A program made the position numbers and the translations under genes. From the NCBI GenBank assembly GCA_044359885.1, contig JBIKLI010000005.1, positions 1 through 36,097 of the forward strand: a stretch of DNA of 36,097 bases, given 5' to 3'. This stretch comes from CAIOSQ01 sp044359885. Its GTDB lineage: Bacteria > Pseudomonadota > Alphaproteobacteria > CACIAM-22H2. Each line of letters begins with the position of its first letter. The first letter of the stretch is position 1. The notes under the pieces are model-generated. The model was not told the DNA's origin and did no database searches. It was given only the letters and a program-made list of their open reading frames with translations. This document shows positions 15,915 through 24,618 of the stretch, one piece after another.

Positions 15915-17996
15915 ATGGCAAGCCCTCTGGAATTCGATCTCGGTCAGGTGGCGGAGCGGCTCGGATGCCGCTACCTGATCGCCACCGGTCTGACGGCCGC
16001 CGAACTGACCGGCATCGGCCGCCTCGGTCTGTTCATCAAGATCTACGCGCTCGAGGACGGCCCCCGGGGCCCGGGCCTGGAACAGCCCGAGGATCCCGCG
16101 ATTTCCACCCTGCGGCTGGGGCGATGCGCCGGGCTCGCGGCATGCGGCCCCATGCTCGCGCCGGAGGTTCCGGCCGTCTGGTGGCTCGGCGGATTTGCCG
16201 ATGCCGCGCAACTCGTCCAGGCGGCGCGGACCATCGCCGGCGCCCGGAACATCGCCGCCGATCTGATCCTCGCCGAGGTCCCAGCGGCCACGCCGGACAT
16301 GACCGACGCGCCGGGCAACGATGGCCTCTCCGGCGCGCTGCAGGAAATCCTTGGCGCAACCCACATTCTCGATTTCGCCGCGCGTGCCCATCGCCACGCG
16401 GCCGTGGTTCTGCCCCGATTGGGGCCGGGTCCGCAGGCCCGCACGGCGATCTCATGCCGGCTGGCGATCGCACGTGGCGATCTCTCGGCAGCCACGAGCC
16501 TCGCCGACACCATGGCCACCGGGCCGGCGAACAGATCGCGGGGCGGCGCTTTGCGCGGCGCGATCGCAACCCGCCGGTTGTCTTCGGTTCTGGCGCAGAC
16601 CGATCCCGTCGCGGACCTCATGGGGAACCTGCTGGCGAGAGCACATCGCCGTCCACGCGTCGACCCACGGATCGAGACCATTCTTCACGACGGATCATCC
16701 GCGATCGGGGCGCGGCTGGTGCTGGCGCTTCATCTCGCCCATGTCGAGGGGGCAACGGAGGCCGTCGCGGCGCTGCCGCAGGCCACGCAGGATGGATCCG
16801 ATGCGACCGGCGGGTGGCCGGTGGCGCTCTGGAAGGATTTCGCCGCCGCCCTGCCGGAGGATCCCCACCTGCGCGTGTCCATCGCCACAGGATTGTCGGC
16901 GCGCGGTTTTCAACATGGCGCCCGCCAGATTCTCGACCTCGTCCTTGCCACTCCCGGGATCGCAGCCTCAGGACTGTTCGAAGCCGGCAAGGCGCTCGAC
17001 GTCCTCGGCGAGCCCGGGCGCGCCGCGGAGGCCTACCGGCAGGCGCTGATCCTCCAGCCCGACCATGCGGCCGCGCACAACAATCTGGCGATGCTCCTGT
17101 TCCTCGGCGGCGACTTCCGAACCGCCTGGGTACATCACGAATGGCGCTTTGCCGCCAAGGGTCTCGTGCGACAGGCTCTTCCTGGATCCCGTCTGCGGAC
17201 AAGCGACGTCACGGATGCCAGCATCCTCGTCCTCGGCGAGCAGGGAATCGGCGACCATATCCAGTTTGCCCGCTACGCTCGCGCCCTTCACGCCCGAGGC
17301 AACCGCATCATCTTCGCGGTCCGCGACGATCTGGTCGGGTTCCTCGGCGCGCAGGAATTCGTCGCGACGGCAATCGGAAACGGGCATCCCATGCCCGCCT
17401 GCGACGCCCATATCGACCTCCTGAGCCTGGGGTGGTTGTTTGACGCGCCATCCGCCGACCCCCCGGCATGCGCGGCACCGTATATCGGCGTCGACCCCGA
17501 GCGGCTGGAAGCCTGGCGACGGCGTCTTGCGCATATGCCCGCGCCGCGCGTCGCGATCGCCTGGGCCGGCAACCCGCTTCACTACAACGACCGCAACCGG
17601 TCGATCCCGGCGGATGCGATCCTGGAGGCGCTGGGCCGCGTACCGCTGCAGTTCATCAGCCTGCAGAAGAATCTTCCCTCAGGCCTGCGGCTGCCCGGGA
17701 ATTTTGCCGATGTCGGCGGCGCGCTGCACGACCTCATGGACGCCGCGGCGGTGATCCGCCTCTGCGACCTCGTGGTCAGCGTCGACACGGCGATGGCTCA
17801 TCTCGCTGGCGCCTTGGGCCAGCCGGTCTGGGTGCTGCTGCCCCGGCCCTGCGACTGGCGCTGGATGCGCGAGGGCTCGACCACACCCTGGTACCCGCAG
17901 GCAAGGCTCTTCCGGCAGGAACGTCCCGGTGATTGGAGTGGGGTTCTGAAGGCTGTCGCCGCGACCTTGCCGGCGATCGGATCCCGCCGCGAGTGA
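15915..17996 (+). CDS. TPR protein with C-terminal glycosyltransferase-like domain
   Basis: 693 residues from the ATG at 15915 (AGGAGAG just upstream). The C-terminal half is recognisable. TPR units ('GLFEAGKALDVLGEPGRAAEAYRQALILQPDHAAAHNNLAMLLFLGGDFRTAW', about 352-404) lead into a GT9/heptosyltransferase-like fold with 'ILVLGEQGIGDHIQFARYARALHARG', 'RVAIAWAGNPLHYNDRNRSIP' and 'LCDLVVSVDTAMAHLAGALGQPVWVLLP', where the SVDTAMAHLAGALG segment is the nucleotide-sugar site typical of this group. Such proteins are linked with surface or flagellar glycosylation. The first ~340 residues are alanine-rich and I do not recognise them. It converges with a TPR-methyltransferase gene 13 bp away, which suggests a shared glycan job. 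Donor and acceptor are unknown. Confidence 0.88.
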   Translation: MASPLEFDLGQVAERLGCRYLIATGLTAAELTGIGRLGLFIKIYALEDGPRGPGLEQPEDPAISTLRLGRCAGLAACGPMLAPEVPAVWWLGGFADAAQLVQAARTIAGARNIAADLILAEVPAATPDMTDAPGNDGLSGALQEILGATHILDFAARAHRHAAVVLPRLGPGPQARTAISCRLAIARGDLSAATSLADTMATGPANRSRGGALRGAIATRRLSSVLAQTDPVADLMGNLLARAHRRPRVDPRIETILHDGSSAIGARLVLALHLAHVEGATEAVAALPQATQDGSDATGGWPVALWKDFAAALPEDPHLRVSIATGLSARGFQHGARQILDLVLATPGIAASGLFEAGKALDVLGEPGRAAEAYRQALILQPDHAAAHNNLAMLLFLGGDFRTAWVHHEWRFAAKGLVRQALPGSRLRTSDVTDASILVLGEQGIGDHIQFARYARALHARGNRIIFAVRDDLVGFLGAQEFVATAIGNGHPMPACDAHIDLLSLGWLFDAPSADPPACAAPYIGVDPERLEAWRRRLAHMPAPRVAIAWAGNPLHYNDRNRSIPADAILEALGRVPLQFISLQKNLPSGLRLPGNFADVGGALHDLMDAAAVIRLCDLVVSVDTAMAHLAGALGQPVWVLLPRPCDWRWMREGSTTPWYPQARLFRQERPGDWSGVLKAVAATLPAIGSRRE

Positions 17997-18009
17997 CGGG
18001 AGAATGGCA

Positions 18010-18999
18010 TCAGTCGGCGAGACGCCAGGACGGCTTGGCTATCTTCTCGATCACGATCTCGATCTCGTAGCAACCCACCGGATGAGATCCGGGCGCGATC
18101 GCATAGTCGTAGAACATGTCGTTGTCGTTCAGCGAACGGATCCGATAGCTGTTCGGCTCGAAGGCTTCTTCGAACAGCGCGAGAAGCGATGCCGGGGTGA
18201 AGAACCTCCGGTGCTCCCGGTTCCAGGAGGATGGTGGCCGGTTCTTCTTCTCGTAGAGATGCTGATGCGGCACGGCCGCCACGACGAAGCCGCCGACCCG
18301 CAGGACACGATGCCAGTCGCGCACGGCACCGACCGGATCGGTCATATGCTCCAGGCAGTGGCTGGAATAGACGGCATCCTGGCTTCCGTCGGGAAAGGGC
18401 AACCGGACACCGTCATAGCCCGGATAGCCGAGATCGATCCCGATCGCCTGGGGAACGATCGGCTGCTGGAGGCCGGAATGGCCACGGAAGCCGATGTCGA
18501 GGATATGGGCGCCCGAAAGATAGCGGGCGATGAAGCCGGAATGCAGCTTCTGCGCATAGGACTTCATCGCCTCGTTGCCCACCGACCGCAGGCCCACGAG
18601 CCCCGCCCATTGCCGGTTCAGCAGGTTGGCGAGCATCTCGCGCGCACCGGAATCGCCGGGATCCAGGTCCAGTACCGTCCGGAAGCATTGCGCCGCCTCC
18701 GGCAAACGGCCGAGATCGGCAAGGCAATGGCCGAGCAGCAGATGTCCCTGGGCGATCCGCGGATGCTGGCGCGTCACCGTCGTCAGCGGCGCGATCGCGG
18801 CAGCCGGGTTGCCGCGCCGTCGTTCGAGCAGACCGAGCAACTGCAGCGCCCGCGGCTCGACCGGATCCAGCTCTATCGCGGCGCGGCAGCGCGATGCCGC
18901 CACGTCGTGCTGGCCGACCTTGTAGAGCCGCAGGGCGTCGTCCACGATGGCGGCGATGTCGCCTGCGCCGCGCCGTGCCGTCGCGGCCGGCTCAGACAT
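18010..18999 (-). CDS. TPR repeat / SAM-dependent methyltransferase fusion
   Basis: 329 residues. Residues about 15-125 form three TPR-like units ('DDALRLYKVGQHDVAASRCRAAIELDPVEP', 'LGLLERRRGNPAAAIAPLTTVTRQHPRIAQ', 'LGHCLADLGRLPEAAQCFRTVLDLDPGDS'). The C-terminal domain is a methyltransferase of the class with 'HILDIGFRGHSGLQ' (motif I), 'LPFPDGSQDAVYSSHCLEHMTDPVGAVRDWHRVLRVGGFVVAAVPH' and 'HRRFFTPASLLALFEEAF', the arrangement seen in glycan and small-metabolite methyltransferases. Its ATG at 18999 lies inside the last codons of gyrB (8-bp overlap) with no strong ribosome site, so translation is likely coupled to gyrB. Convergent with the TPR/glycosyltransferase gene. Substrate unknown. Confidence 0.87.
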   Translation of the reverse strand: MSEPAATARRGAGDIAAIVDDALRLYKVGQHDVAASRCRAAIELDPVEPRALQLLGLLERRRGNPAAAIAPLTTVTRQHPRIAQGHLLLGHCLADLGRLPEAAQCFRTVLDLDPGDSGAREMLANLLNRQWAGLVGLRSVGNEAMKSYAQKLHSGFIARYLSGAHILDIGFRGHSGLQQPIVPQAIGIDLGYPGYDGVRLPFPDGSQDAVYSSHCLEHMTDPVGAVRDWHRVLRVGGFVVAAVPHQHLYEKKNRPPSSWNREHRRFFTPASLLALFEEAFEPNSYRIRSLNDNDMFYDYAIAPGSHPVGCYEIEIVIEKIAKPSWRLAD

Positions 19000-21442
19000 C
19001 CAGGTTCGCGACCTTGAGCGCGTTGTCCTGGATGAAGTCGCGGCGCGGTTCGACGACGTCGCCCATGAGCGTGGAGAAGATGCCGTCGGCCTCCTCGCTG
19101 TGGTCGATCTTGACCTGCAGCAGCCGGCGCGCCGCCGGGTCGAGCGTGGTCTCCCAGAGCTGGTCGGGGTTCATCTCCCCAAGACCCTTGTAGCGCTGGA
19201 TCGACAGCCCCTTGCGGCCCAGCTCCAGCACCGTCTCGAACAGCCGCGTCGGCCCGGTGACATGGATCGGCGCCGGCGCCTCGCCCCTTTCCGGGCGCGG
19301 CAGATGCAGCTTCGCGAAGCGACCGTAGAGTTCCTGGAAGTCCGCCGCCATGTCGAGCAGGCGCCGCGCCTCGAGCGAATTGAGCGCCGTGGCGTCGATC
19401 GCCGCGCGGTCGGTCTCGCCGCGCAGCCGCCGCTCGAAGACGAAGGCGCCACCGCGGGCGGCGCCGGTCCAGCCGCGGTCGGTGTCCGGCGCCAGCGCGT
19501 CCAGACGCCGCGCCACGGCCTGGGCCGCGGCATCGGCCCGCGCGGCGTCCGCCAGCAGCGACGGGTCGAGCACGCCCAGGATCGCGGCCTGTTCGACCGC
19601 GTCGCGGTTGCCGGCCCGGCGCGACAGCGGCGCCATCAACGCCCGGGCGACGCGCGCGCGTTCGACGACGCCGCGCAGATCCGCGCCCGCGCGCTGCGCG
19701 CCGTCCGATCCGTCCAGCGTCGCGCCATCGATGCCGCCGGCGATCAGATGGTCCTCGAGCGCGCGCTCGTCCTTCAGATAGACCGCCGACTTGCCGCGTG
19801 CCGCCTTGAACAGCGGCGGCTGGGCTATGTAGAGGAAGCCCGCGTCAACGATCGCGCGCATCTGGCGATAGAAGAACGTCAGCAGCAGCGTGCGGATATG
19901 CGCGCCGTCGACGTCGGCGTCGGTCATGATGATGATCTTGTGGTAGCGGGCCTTGGCGATGTCGAAATCGTCGTGGCCGATGCCCGTGCCGATCGCCGCG
20001 ATCAGCGTTCCGATCTCCGCCGAGGACAGCATCTTGTCGAAGCGCGCGCGCTCGACGTTCAGGATCTTGCCCTTGATCGGCAGGATCGCCTGGAAGGCGC
20101 GGTTGCGGCCCTGCTTGGCCGAGCCGCCGGCGGAATCGCCCTCGACGATGAAGATCTCGGATTTCTGCGGGTCGCGCTCCTGGCAGTCGGCGAGCTTGCC
20201 GGGCAGCGAGGCCATGTCGAGCGCGCCCTTGCGCCGCGTCAGCTCGCGCGCCTTGCGCGCCGCCTCGCGGGCGATTGCCGCCTCGACGACCTTCTGGACG
20301 ACCTTCCGGGCCTCCTGCGGATGCTGGCCGAACCAGTCCTCGAGCCGCTCGTTGCAGATCGCCTCGACGACCGGACGGACCTCGGAGGAAACCAGCTTGT
20401 CCTTGGTCTGCGAGGAGAATTTCGGATCGGGAACCTTGCAGGACAGCACCGAGGTCAGTCCCTCGCGCACGTCCTCGCCCGAGATCGCCAGCTTTTCCTT
20501 CCGGGCGGCCTGGTACTCGTCGGCCAGCTTGTTCACCTGACGCGTCAGCGCGGCGCGAAAGCCGGCGAGATGCGTACCCCCGTCCTTCTGCGGGATGTTG
20601 TTGGTGAAGCACAGCGCGGTCTCGTGATAGGCGTCGGTCCACTCCATCGCGATCTCGACGGTGATGCCGTCGCGTTCGCCGCGCAGCGCGATCGCCGGGT
20701 GCAGCGGCTGCTTGGACCGGTCGAGATACCGCACGAAGGCCTCGATGCCCCCTTCGTAGCGCATCTCCACGGTCTTGGGCTCGACGCCGCGCGCGTCGGT
20801 CAGCGTCAGACGGACGCCGGAATTGAGGAAAGCCAGTTCGCGCAGCCGGTGCTCGAGCGTCTGGAAATCGAATTCGGTCTTCGAGAACGTCGCCGACGAG
20901 GGCTTGAATCGCACCTGGGTGCCGCGGCGGCCCTGCGCGTCGCCGATCGTCGCCAGGGGCGACTCGGGTTCGCCATGGCGGAAGCGCATGAAATGCGTCT
21001 TGCCGCCGCGCCAGACGGTCAGTTCCAGGGTCTCGGAAAGCGCGTTCACCACCGAAACGCCGACGCCGTGCAGTCCGCCGGACACCTTGTAGGAATTCTG
21101 GTCGAATTTCCCGCCGGCATGGAGCTGGGTCATGATGACCTCGGCCGCCGACACGCCCTCCTCGGGATGGATGTCGGTCGGGATGCCGCGGCCATTGTCG
21201 GCGACGGTCACCGACCCGTCCGGCTCCAGGCGAACGTCGACGCCGTCGCAATGCCCGGCCAGCGCCTCGTCGATCGAGTTGTCGACCACCTCGTAGACCA
21301 TGTGGTGCAGACCCGACCCGTCGTCGGTGTCGCCGATATACATGCCCGGGCGCTTGCGCACGGCGTCGAGGCCGCGAAGCACCTTGATCGAATCGGCGCC
21401 ATAGTCGCCGGCGGGATCGGCGGCGGGAGCTGGGTCGGTCAT
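18992..21442 (-). CDS. gyrB: DNA gyrase subunit B
   Basis: 816 residues. ATPase subunit of DNA gyrase, which introduces negative supercoils together with GyrA. GHKL ATPase motifs: 'YEVVDNSIDEA' (E51 and N55), 'DNGRGIP' (82-88) and 'GGLHGVG' (122-128). The TOPRIM metal-binding motifs are 'EGDSAGG' (434-440) and 'DADVDG' (508-513). The C-terminal 'IQRYKGLGEMNPDQLWETTLDP' is the GyrA-contacting tail. The ATG at 21442 overlaps the recF stop by 4 bp (ATGA). A moderately divergent insert between the TOPRIM and the tail is usual for proteobacterial GyrB. The stop overlaps the start of the TPR-methyltransferase. Confidence 0.98.
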   Translation of the reverse strand: MTDPAPAADPAGDYGADSIKVLRGLDAVRKRPGMYIGDTDDGSGLHHMVYEVVDNSIDEALAGHCDGVDVRLEPDGSVTVADNGRGIPTDIHPEEGVSAAEVIMTQLHAGGKFDQNSYKVSGGLHGVGVSVVNALSETLELTVWRGGKTHFMRFRHGEPESPLATIGDAQGRRGTQVRFKPSSATFSKTEFDFQTLEHRLRELAFLNSGVRLTLTDARGVEPKTVEMRYEGGIEAFVRYLDRSKQPLHPAIALRGERDGITVEIAMEWTDAYHETALCFTNNIPQKDGGTHLAGFRAALTRQVNKLADEYQAARKEKLAISGEDVREGLTSVLSCKVPDPKFSSQTKDKLVSSEVRPVVEAICNERLEDWFGQHPQEARKVVQKVVEAAIAREAARKARELTRRKGALDMASLPGKLADCQERDPQKSEIFIVEGDSAGGSAKQGRNRAFQAILPIKGKILNVERARFDKMLSSAEIGTLIAAIGTGIGHDDFDIAKARYHKIIIMTDADVDGAHIRTLLLTFFYRQMRAIVDAGFLYIAQPPLFKAARGKSAVYLKDERALEDHLIAGGIDGATLDGSDGAQRAGADLRGVVERARVARALMAPLSRRAGNRDAVEQAAILGVLDPSLLADAARADAAAQAVARRLDALAPDTDRGWTGAARGGAFVFERRLRGETDRAAIDATALNSLEARRLLDMAADFQELYGRFAKLHLPRPERGEAPAPIHVTGPTRLFETVLELGRKGLSIQRYKGLGEMNPDQLWETTLDPAARRLLQVKIDHSEEADGIFSTLMGDVVEPRRDFIQDNALKVANLDV

Positions 21443-22623
21443 GTCCTGGTCACGCTGGAGTCGAGAATGCGGAAGAACTGCGCGCGGCCGCGCAGGCCGT
21501 GGAAGAACTCGTCGTCGGTGCCGGTCAGCCAGACCTGTGCGCCCAGCGCCACCACCTCGTCGGCGAAGGCGGCGCGTCGCGCTCGGTCGAGATGGGCCAC
21601 CACCTCGTCGAGCAGCAGCAGCGGCGGCCGGCCGCGCTCGGCGGCGAGCGCGCGGGCGTTGGCCAGCACGATCGACAGCACCATCGCCTTCTGCTCGCCG
21701 GTCGAACCTTCGGCGGCGGCGATGCCCTTGCGGGCGAAACGAACCTCGAGATCGCTGCGATGCGGTCCATGCGCGGTGCCGCCCTGGGCGGCGTCGAGGG
21801 CGCGCGAGCCGGCGAGCGCCGCGCGCAGCCGCTCCTCCGCCGCCAGCGCCGGCATCGTGTCGAGCAGGGCATCGGTGGCGCCGGCCAGCGCCAGCCGCGC
21901 CGCCGGGAAGGGGCCGGTGGTCTCGGCGGCGGCGGCGTCGAGCCGGGCGACGACGGCGCGGCGCGCGGCGGCGACGGCGATGCCGTGACGGGCCATTCCG
22001 TCTTCCAGCGCCGCCAGCCAGGCGGCGTCGCCGGATCCCCCGGCCAGCAGCCGGGCGCGCTCGCGCTGGCAATGCTCGTAGGCCGCGAGCTCGGCGGCAT
22101 GGCCCGGCGCGAAGCCGAGGACGAGGCGGTCGAGGAAGCGCCGGCGCGCCGACGGTCCGTCAAGGAACAGGCGGTCCTGCTCCGGCGTCGCCCAGGCGAC
22201 CGCCAGCAGGTCGGCGAGCGCCTTCTGGCCGCGGACGGGCTGTCCGTCGATGCGCAGCACGCGCCGCTCGCCGCCGGCCGGATCCTGGCCGGTGCCGACG
22301 GAGGCTTCGCCGGCGGCGGTCTCGATCCGGGCCGCGACGGACCACGGACCGGCCGCGGCGGCGCCGGGTGCTCGGCGTGCGAGATCCCCGAGTGCCGCGC
22401 GGCGCAGGCCGCGCCCCGGCGCAAGCAGCGACAGCGCCTCGAGCAGCGCCGTCTTGCCGGCACCGTTCGGGCCGGCCAGCACCACCGGCGCGGCCTCGGC
22501 CTCGAGGCGCAGTTCGGCGTAGCAGCGGAAATCGGCAAGCACGATGCGCCGCACCGCATCGGCCGCGCCGGCGATGCGCGCGGCGGGCTGCGGGACGCGC
22601 GCGGCCGCGGCCATCGCCCTCAC
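21439..22623 (-). CDS. recF: DNA replication/repair protein RecF
   Basis: 394 residues from a GTG at 22623 that overlaps the dnaN stop (GTGA); an ATG at 22614, three codons later, is the alternative. RecF is an SMC/ABC-like ATPase that loads RecA at gaps with RecOR. Motifs: Walker A 'GPNGAGKT' (51-58), the ABC-type signature region 'GSTGEQKAMVLSIVLANA', and Walker B 'PLLLLDEVVAHLD'. Compared with typical RecF, which starts just before the 'LADFRCYAEL' strand, there are about 20 extra N-terminal residues rich in Ala and Arg, so the true start could be an internal GTG near 22554. Translationally coupled to dnaN and gyrB. Confidence 0.96.
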   Translation of the reverse strand: MRAMAAAARVPQPAARIAGAADAVRRIVLADFRCYAELRLEAEAAPVVLAGPNGAGKTALLEALSLLAPGRGLRRAALGDLARRAPGAAAAGPWSVAARIETAAGEASVGTGQDPAGGERRVLRIDGQPVRGQKALADLLAVAWATPEQDRLFLDGPSARRRFLDRLVLGFAPGHAAELAAYEHCQRERARLLAGGSGDAAWLAALEDGMARHGIAVAAARRAVVARLDAAAAETTGPFPAARLALAGATDALLDTMPALAAEERLRAALAGSRALDAAQGGTAHGPHRSDLEVRFARKGIAAAEGSTGEQKAMVLSIVLANARALAAERGRPPLLLLDEVVAHLDRARRAAFADEVVALGAQVWLTGTDDEFFHGLRGRAQFFRILDSSVTRT

Positions 22624-23738
22624 ACGCGCATCGGCATGAGGACGTAGAGCGCGCTGCGATCCGCGATGTCCTCGATCAGGGTCGGCGCCGAGGCATCGGC
22701 CATGCGAAACCGCGCGCCCTCGCCCTCGATCTGCTCGGCGATGTCCAGCAAGTAGCGGGCGTTGAACCCGATCTCGATCGGCGTGCCGGCATAGCGCACC
22801 GAGATCTCCTCCTCGGCCATGCCGGCATCCGGGCTGGAGGCGGTCAGGGTCAACTGGTTCGCGTCCAGCGACAGCTTCACCGCGCGCGACTTGTCGGTCG
22901 AGATCGTCGCGACGCGATCGACCGCGGCGGTGAATTCGGCGCGATCGACCTCCATCACCTTGTCGTTGCCGGAGGGAATGACGCGTTCATAGTCGGGGAA
23001 GGTTCCGTCGATCAGCTTCGAGGTCAGCGTCACGTCCCCGATCGTGAAGCGCACGCGGGTCTCGGACAGCGCGATCTGCACCGGCGCGTCGGTCTCCGTG
23101 ATCAGCTTGTGCAGTTCGATCACCGTCTTGCGGGGCAGGATCACGCCGGGCATGCCGTCCGCCCCGGCGGGCAGCGCCATCTCGACCCGCGCCATCCGGT
23201 GCCCGTCGGTCGCGACCGCGCGCAGCACCCCGATGCCGCTGGACTGGCCGGCATGGAGATAGATGCCGTTCAGATAGTAGCGGGTCTCCTCGGTCGAGAT
23301 CGCGAACCGGGTCTTGTCGATCAACCCCTTGAGTTCGGCCGCGGCGAGTTCGAAGCCGTGCGGCAGGTCGCCACCGCTCATATGCGGGAAGTCGCCCGGC
23401 GGCAGGCTGGCCAGCGCGAAGCTCGAGCGGCCCGAGCGCAGCGCGACCTGGCCCTTCTCGGCGATGGCCTCGATGCCGACCTGGCTGCCTTCGGACAGCT
23501 TGCGCACGATGTCGTAGAGCGTGTGGGCCGGCACGGTCACCGCGCCCGGACGCGCGACGTCGGCATCGACGCTCTCGACGATCGCGAGGTCCATGTCCGT
23601 GGCCGTCAGCAGCAGACGCGATTTCTGCGTGTCGAGCAGCACGTTCGACAGGATGGGGATGGTGTTGCGGCGCTCGACGACGCTCTGCACATGGGCGAGC
23701 GCCCTGAGGAGCGCGCTGCGTTCGATGGTGAGCTTCAT
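22620..23738 (-). CDS. dnaN: DNA polymerase III beta subunit (sliding clamp)
   Basis: 372 residues, the usual clamp length, with three repeated domains. Starts 'MKLTIERSALLRALAHVQSVVERRNTIPILSNVLLD', the classic beginning. Middle landmarks are 'LKGLIDKTRFAISTEETRYYLNGIYLH' and 'VRFTIGDVTLTSKLIDGTFPDYERVIP'. It ends 'DRSALYVLMPMRV', where the conserved 'xMPMR' closes the partner-binding pocket. It forms the ring that tethers polymerase III to DNA. Its own promoter lies in the pcp 3' end, giving a 150-base untranslated leader. The stop overlaps the recF GTG. Confidence 0.98.
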   Translation of the reverse strand: MKLTIERSALLRALAHVQSVVERRNTIPILSNVLLDTQKSRLLLTATDMDLAIVESVDADVARPGAVTVPAHTLYDIVRKLSEGSQVGIEAIAEKGQVALRSGRSSFALASLPPGDFPHMSGGDLPHGFELAAAELKGLIDKTRFAISTEETRYYLNGIYLHAGQSSGIGVLRAVATDGHRMARVEMALPAGADGMPGVILPRKTVIELHKLITETDAPVQIALSETRVRFTIGDVTLTSKLIDGTFPDYERVIPSGNDKVMEVDRAEFTAAVDRVATISTDKSRAVKLSLDANQLTLTASSPDAGMAEEEISVRYAGTPIEIGFNARYLLDIAEQIEGEGARFRMADASAPTLIEDIADRSALYVLMPMRV

Positions 23739-23893
23739 GGGGCGGGGGCGACCCTGTTCGCATGCGTTCCGGTTGAGGCGGCGGCGGGCGCGAGGCGCGG
23801 CGGCGCTTGTCGGCCCGACCGGACCACCCGGGCGGACCGCCTCGCCAGCCGGCGGCGGAACGCCGCACCGCCGACCTGTTCGAGGGAACGATG

Positions 23894-23921
23894 ATTATAT
23901 ATGAAGTGCTTGAAGTCTAAA
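23894..23921 (-). promoter_or_regulatory. dnaN: Promoter of dnaN (overlaps pcp stop codon)
   Basis: Minus strand: TTTAGA (23916-23921), 16-bp spacer, perfect TATAAT (23894-23899), in the only clearly AT-rich patch of the region. The -35 contains the TAG stop of pcp. Between the boxes are two copies of ACTTCA nine bases apart (23911-23916 and 23902-23907). Just past the -10 is the inverted repeat GTTC-N4-GAAC (23878-23889). Transcription would start near 23886, about 150 bases before the dnaN ATG; that GC-rich leader shows no gene. Confidence 0.65.
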
Positions 23922-24591
23922 AAAGATTTTCGGCAGCGTCGGCACCGTTCCGCATCCGCGCCAGGGTTTCCGCGACGACGATCTCGGCGGCGCGCAGCTG
24001 CAGGTCGAAGGGCAGCGAGCCGAGGCCGGCACCGCGCCCCTCGGCACGCCCGTCGGCGGCACGCAGGCGGCGGGCGACCTGACCCGGCAGCGGCGGCAGG
24101 TGGATGAAACCGCAGGGCTGCCGCGACCCGAGCCGTCCGAGCAGGCGGTACATGGCCGCGTTGCACAGATAGAGCCCGGCCGTCTGGGACAGCCGCACCG
24201 GGATGCCGGCGGCGAGCACGGCGTCCAGGATCCGCTCCAGCGGCAGGCGGCTGAACCGGGCGTCCGGCCCGCCGGGCTCGAGCGGCAGGTTGCGGTGCAC
24301 GGCTCCGCCATTGTCGGGAATGGCGAAATCCGCGACGTTGAGGGCGACGCGTTCGAGCCGGATGACCGCCTCGTCGCCGGCCAGGCCGAAGGCGATGGCC
24401 ATGTCGGGCGTGACCTCCGCCATGGCGGCGTCGAGCGCCGCATCGAGCCGCGCCAGATCGACCGGCAGGATCCGGGCGACGACCCGGGCGCCGCCGATCT
24501 CGCGGCCGTCGAGCGCGCGCGCGACCAGGGCGCTTGGATTCTCGTCGTGGCCGCCGAAGGTCTCGAAGCCGGTGACGAGGACGCGCGGCAT
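23917..24591 (-). CDS. pcp: Pyroglutamyl-peptidase I (C15 family)
   Basis: 224 residues. A cytoplasmic cysteine peptidase that removes N-terminal pyroglutamate. The start 'MPRVLVTGFETFGGHDENPSA' is the family hallmark. The catalytic triad is complete: Glu in 'IRLERVALN' (E80), Cys in 'GLYLCNAAMY' (C143) and His in 'GFIHLPPLPGQ' (H164). The length is slightly above the usual ~215. It lies between dnaA (27 bp upstream) and dnaN, so it is probably transcribed with dnaA. This is an uncommon place for the gene. The conserved triad argues that it is active, not a relic. Confidence 0.95.
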   Translation of the reverse strand: MPRVLVTGFETFGGHDENPSALVARALDGREIGGARVVARILPVDLARLDAALDAAMAEVTPDMAIAFGLAGDEAVIRLERVALNVADFAIPDNGGAVHRNLPLEPGGPDARFSRLPLERILDAVLAAGIPVRLSQTAGLYLCNAAMYRLLGRLGSRQPCGFIHLPPLPGQVARRLRAADGRAEGRGAGLGSLPFDLQLRAAEIVVAETLARMRNGADAAENLF

Positions 24592-24618
24592 CTGTCCGGG
24601 GCGAAATCGCGGGGATGT

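Noticed and set aside
18947..22072. Very long open frames antisense or out of frame with gyrB, recF and dnaN
   Set aside because: They are the complement or other phases of highly conserved genes in GC-rich DNA, where stop codons are rare; their translations show no protein-like pattern.
23754..23769. GTTC-N6-GTTC pair in the dnaN leader as an alphaproteobacterial LexA box
   Set aside because: The known site is GTTC-N7-GTTC; the spacing here is six, so it is not a good match.
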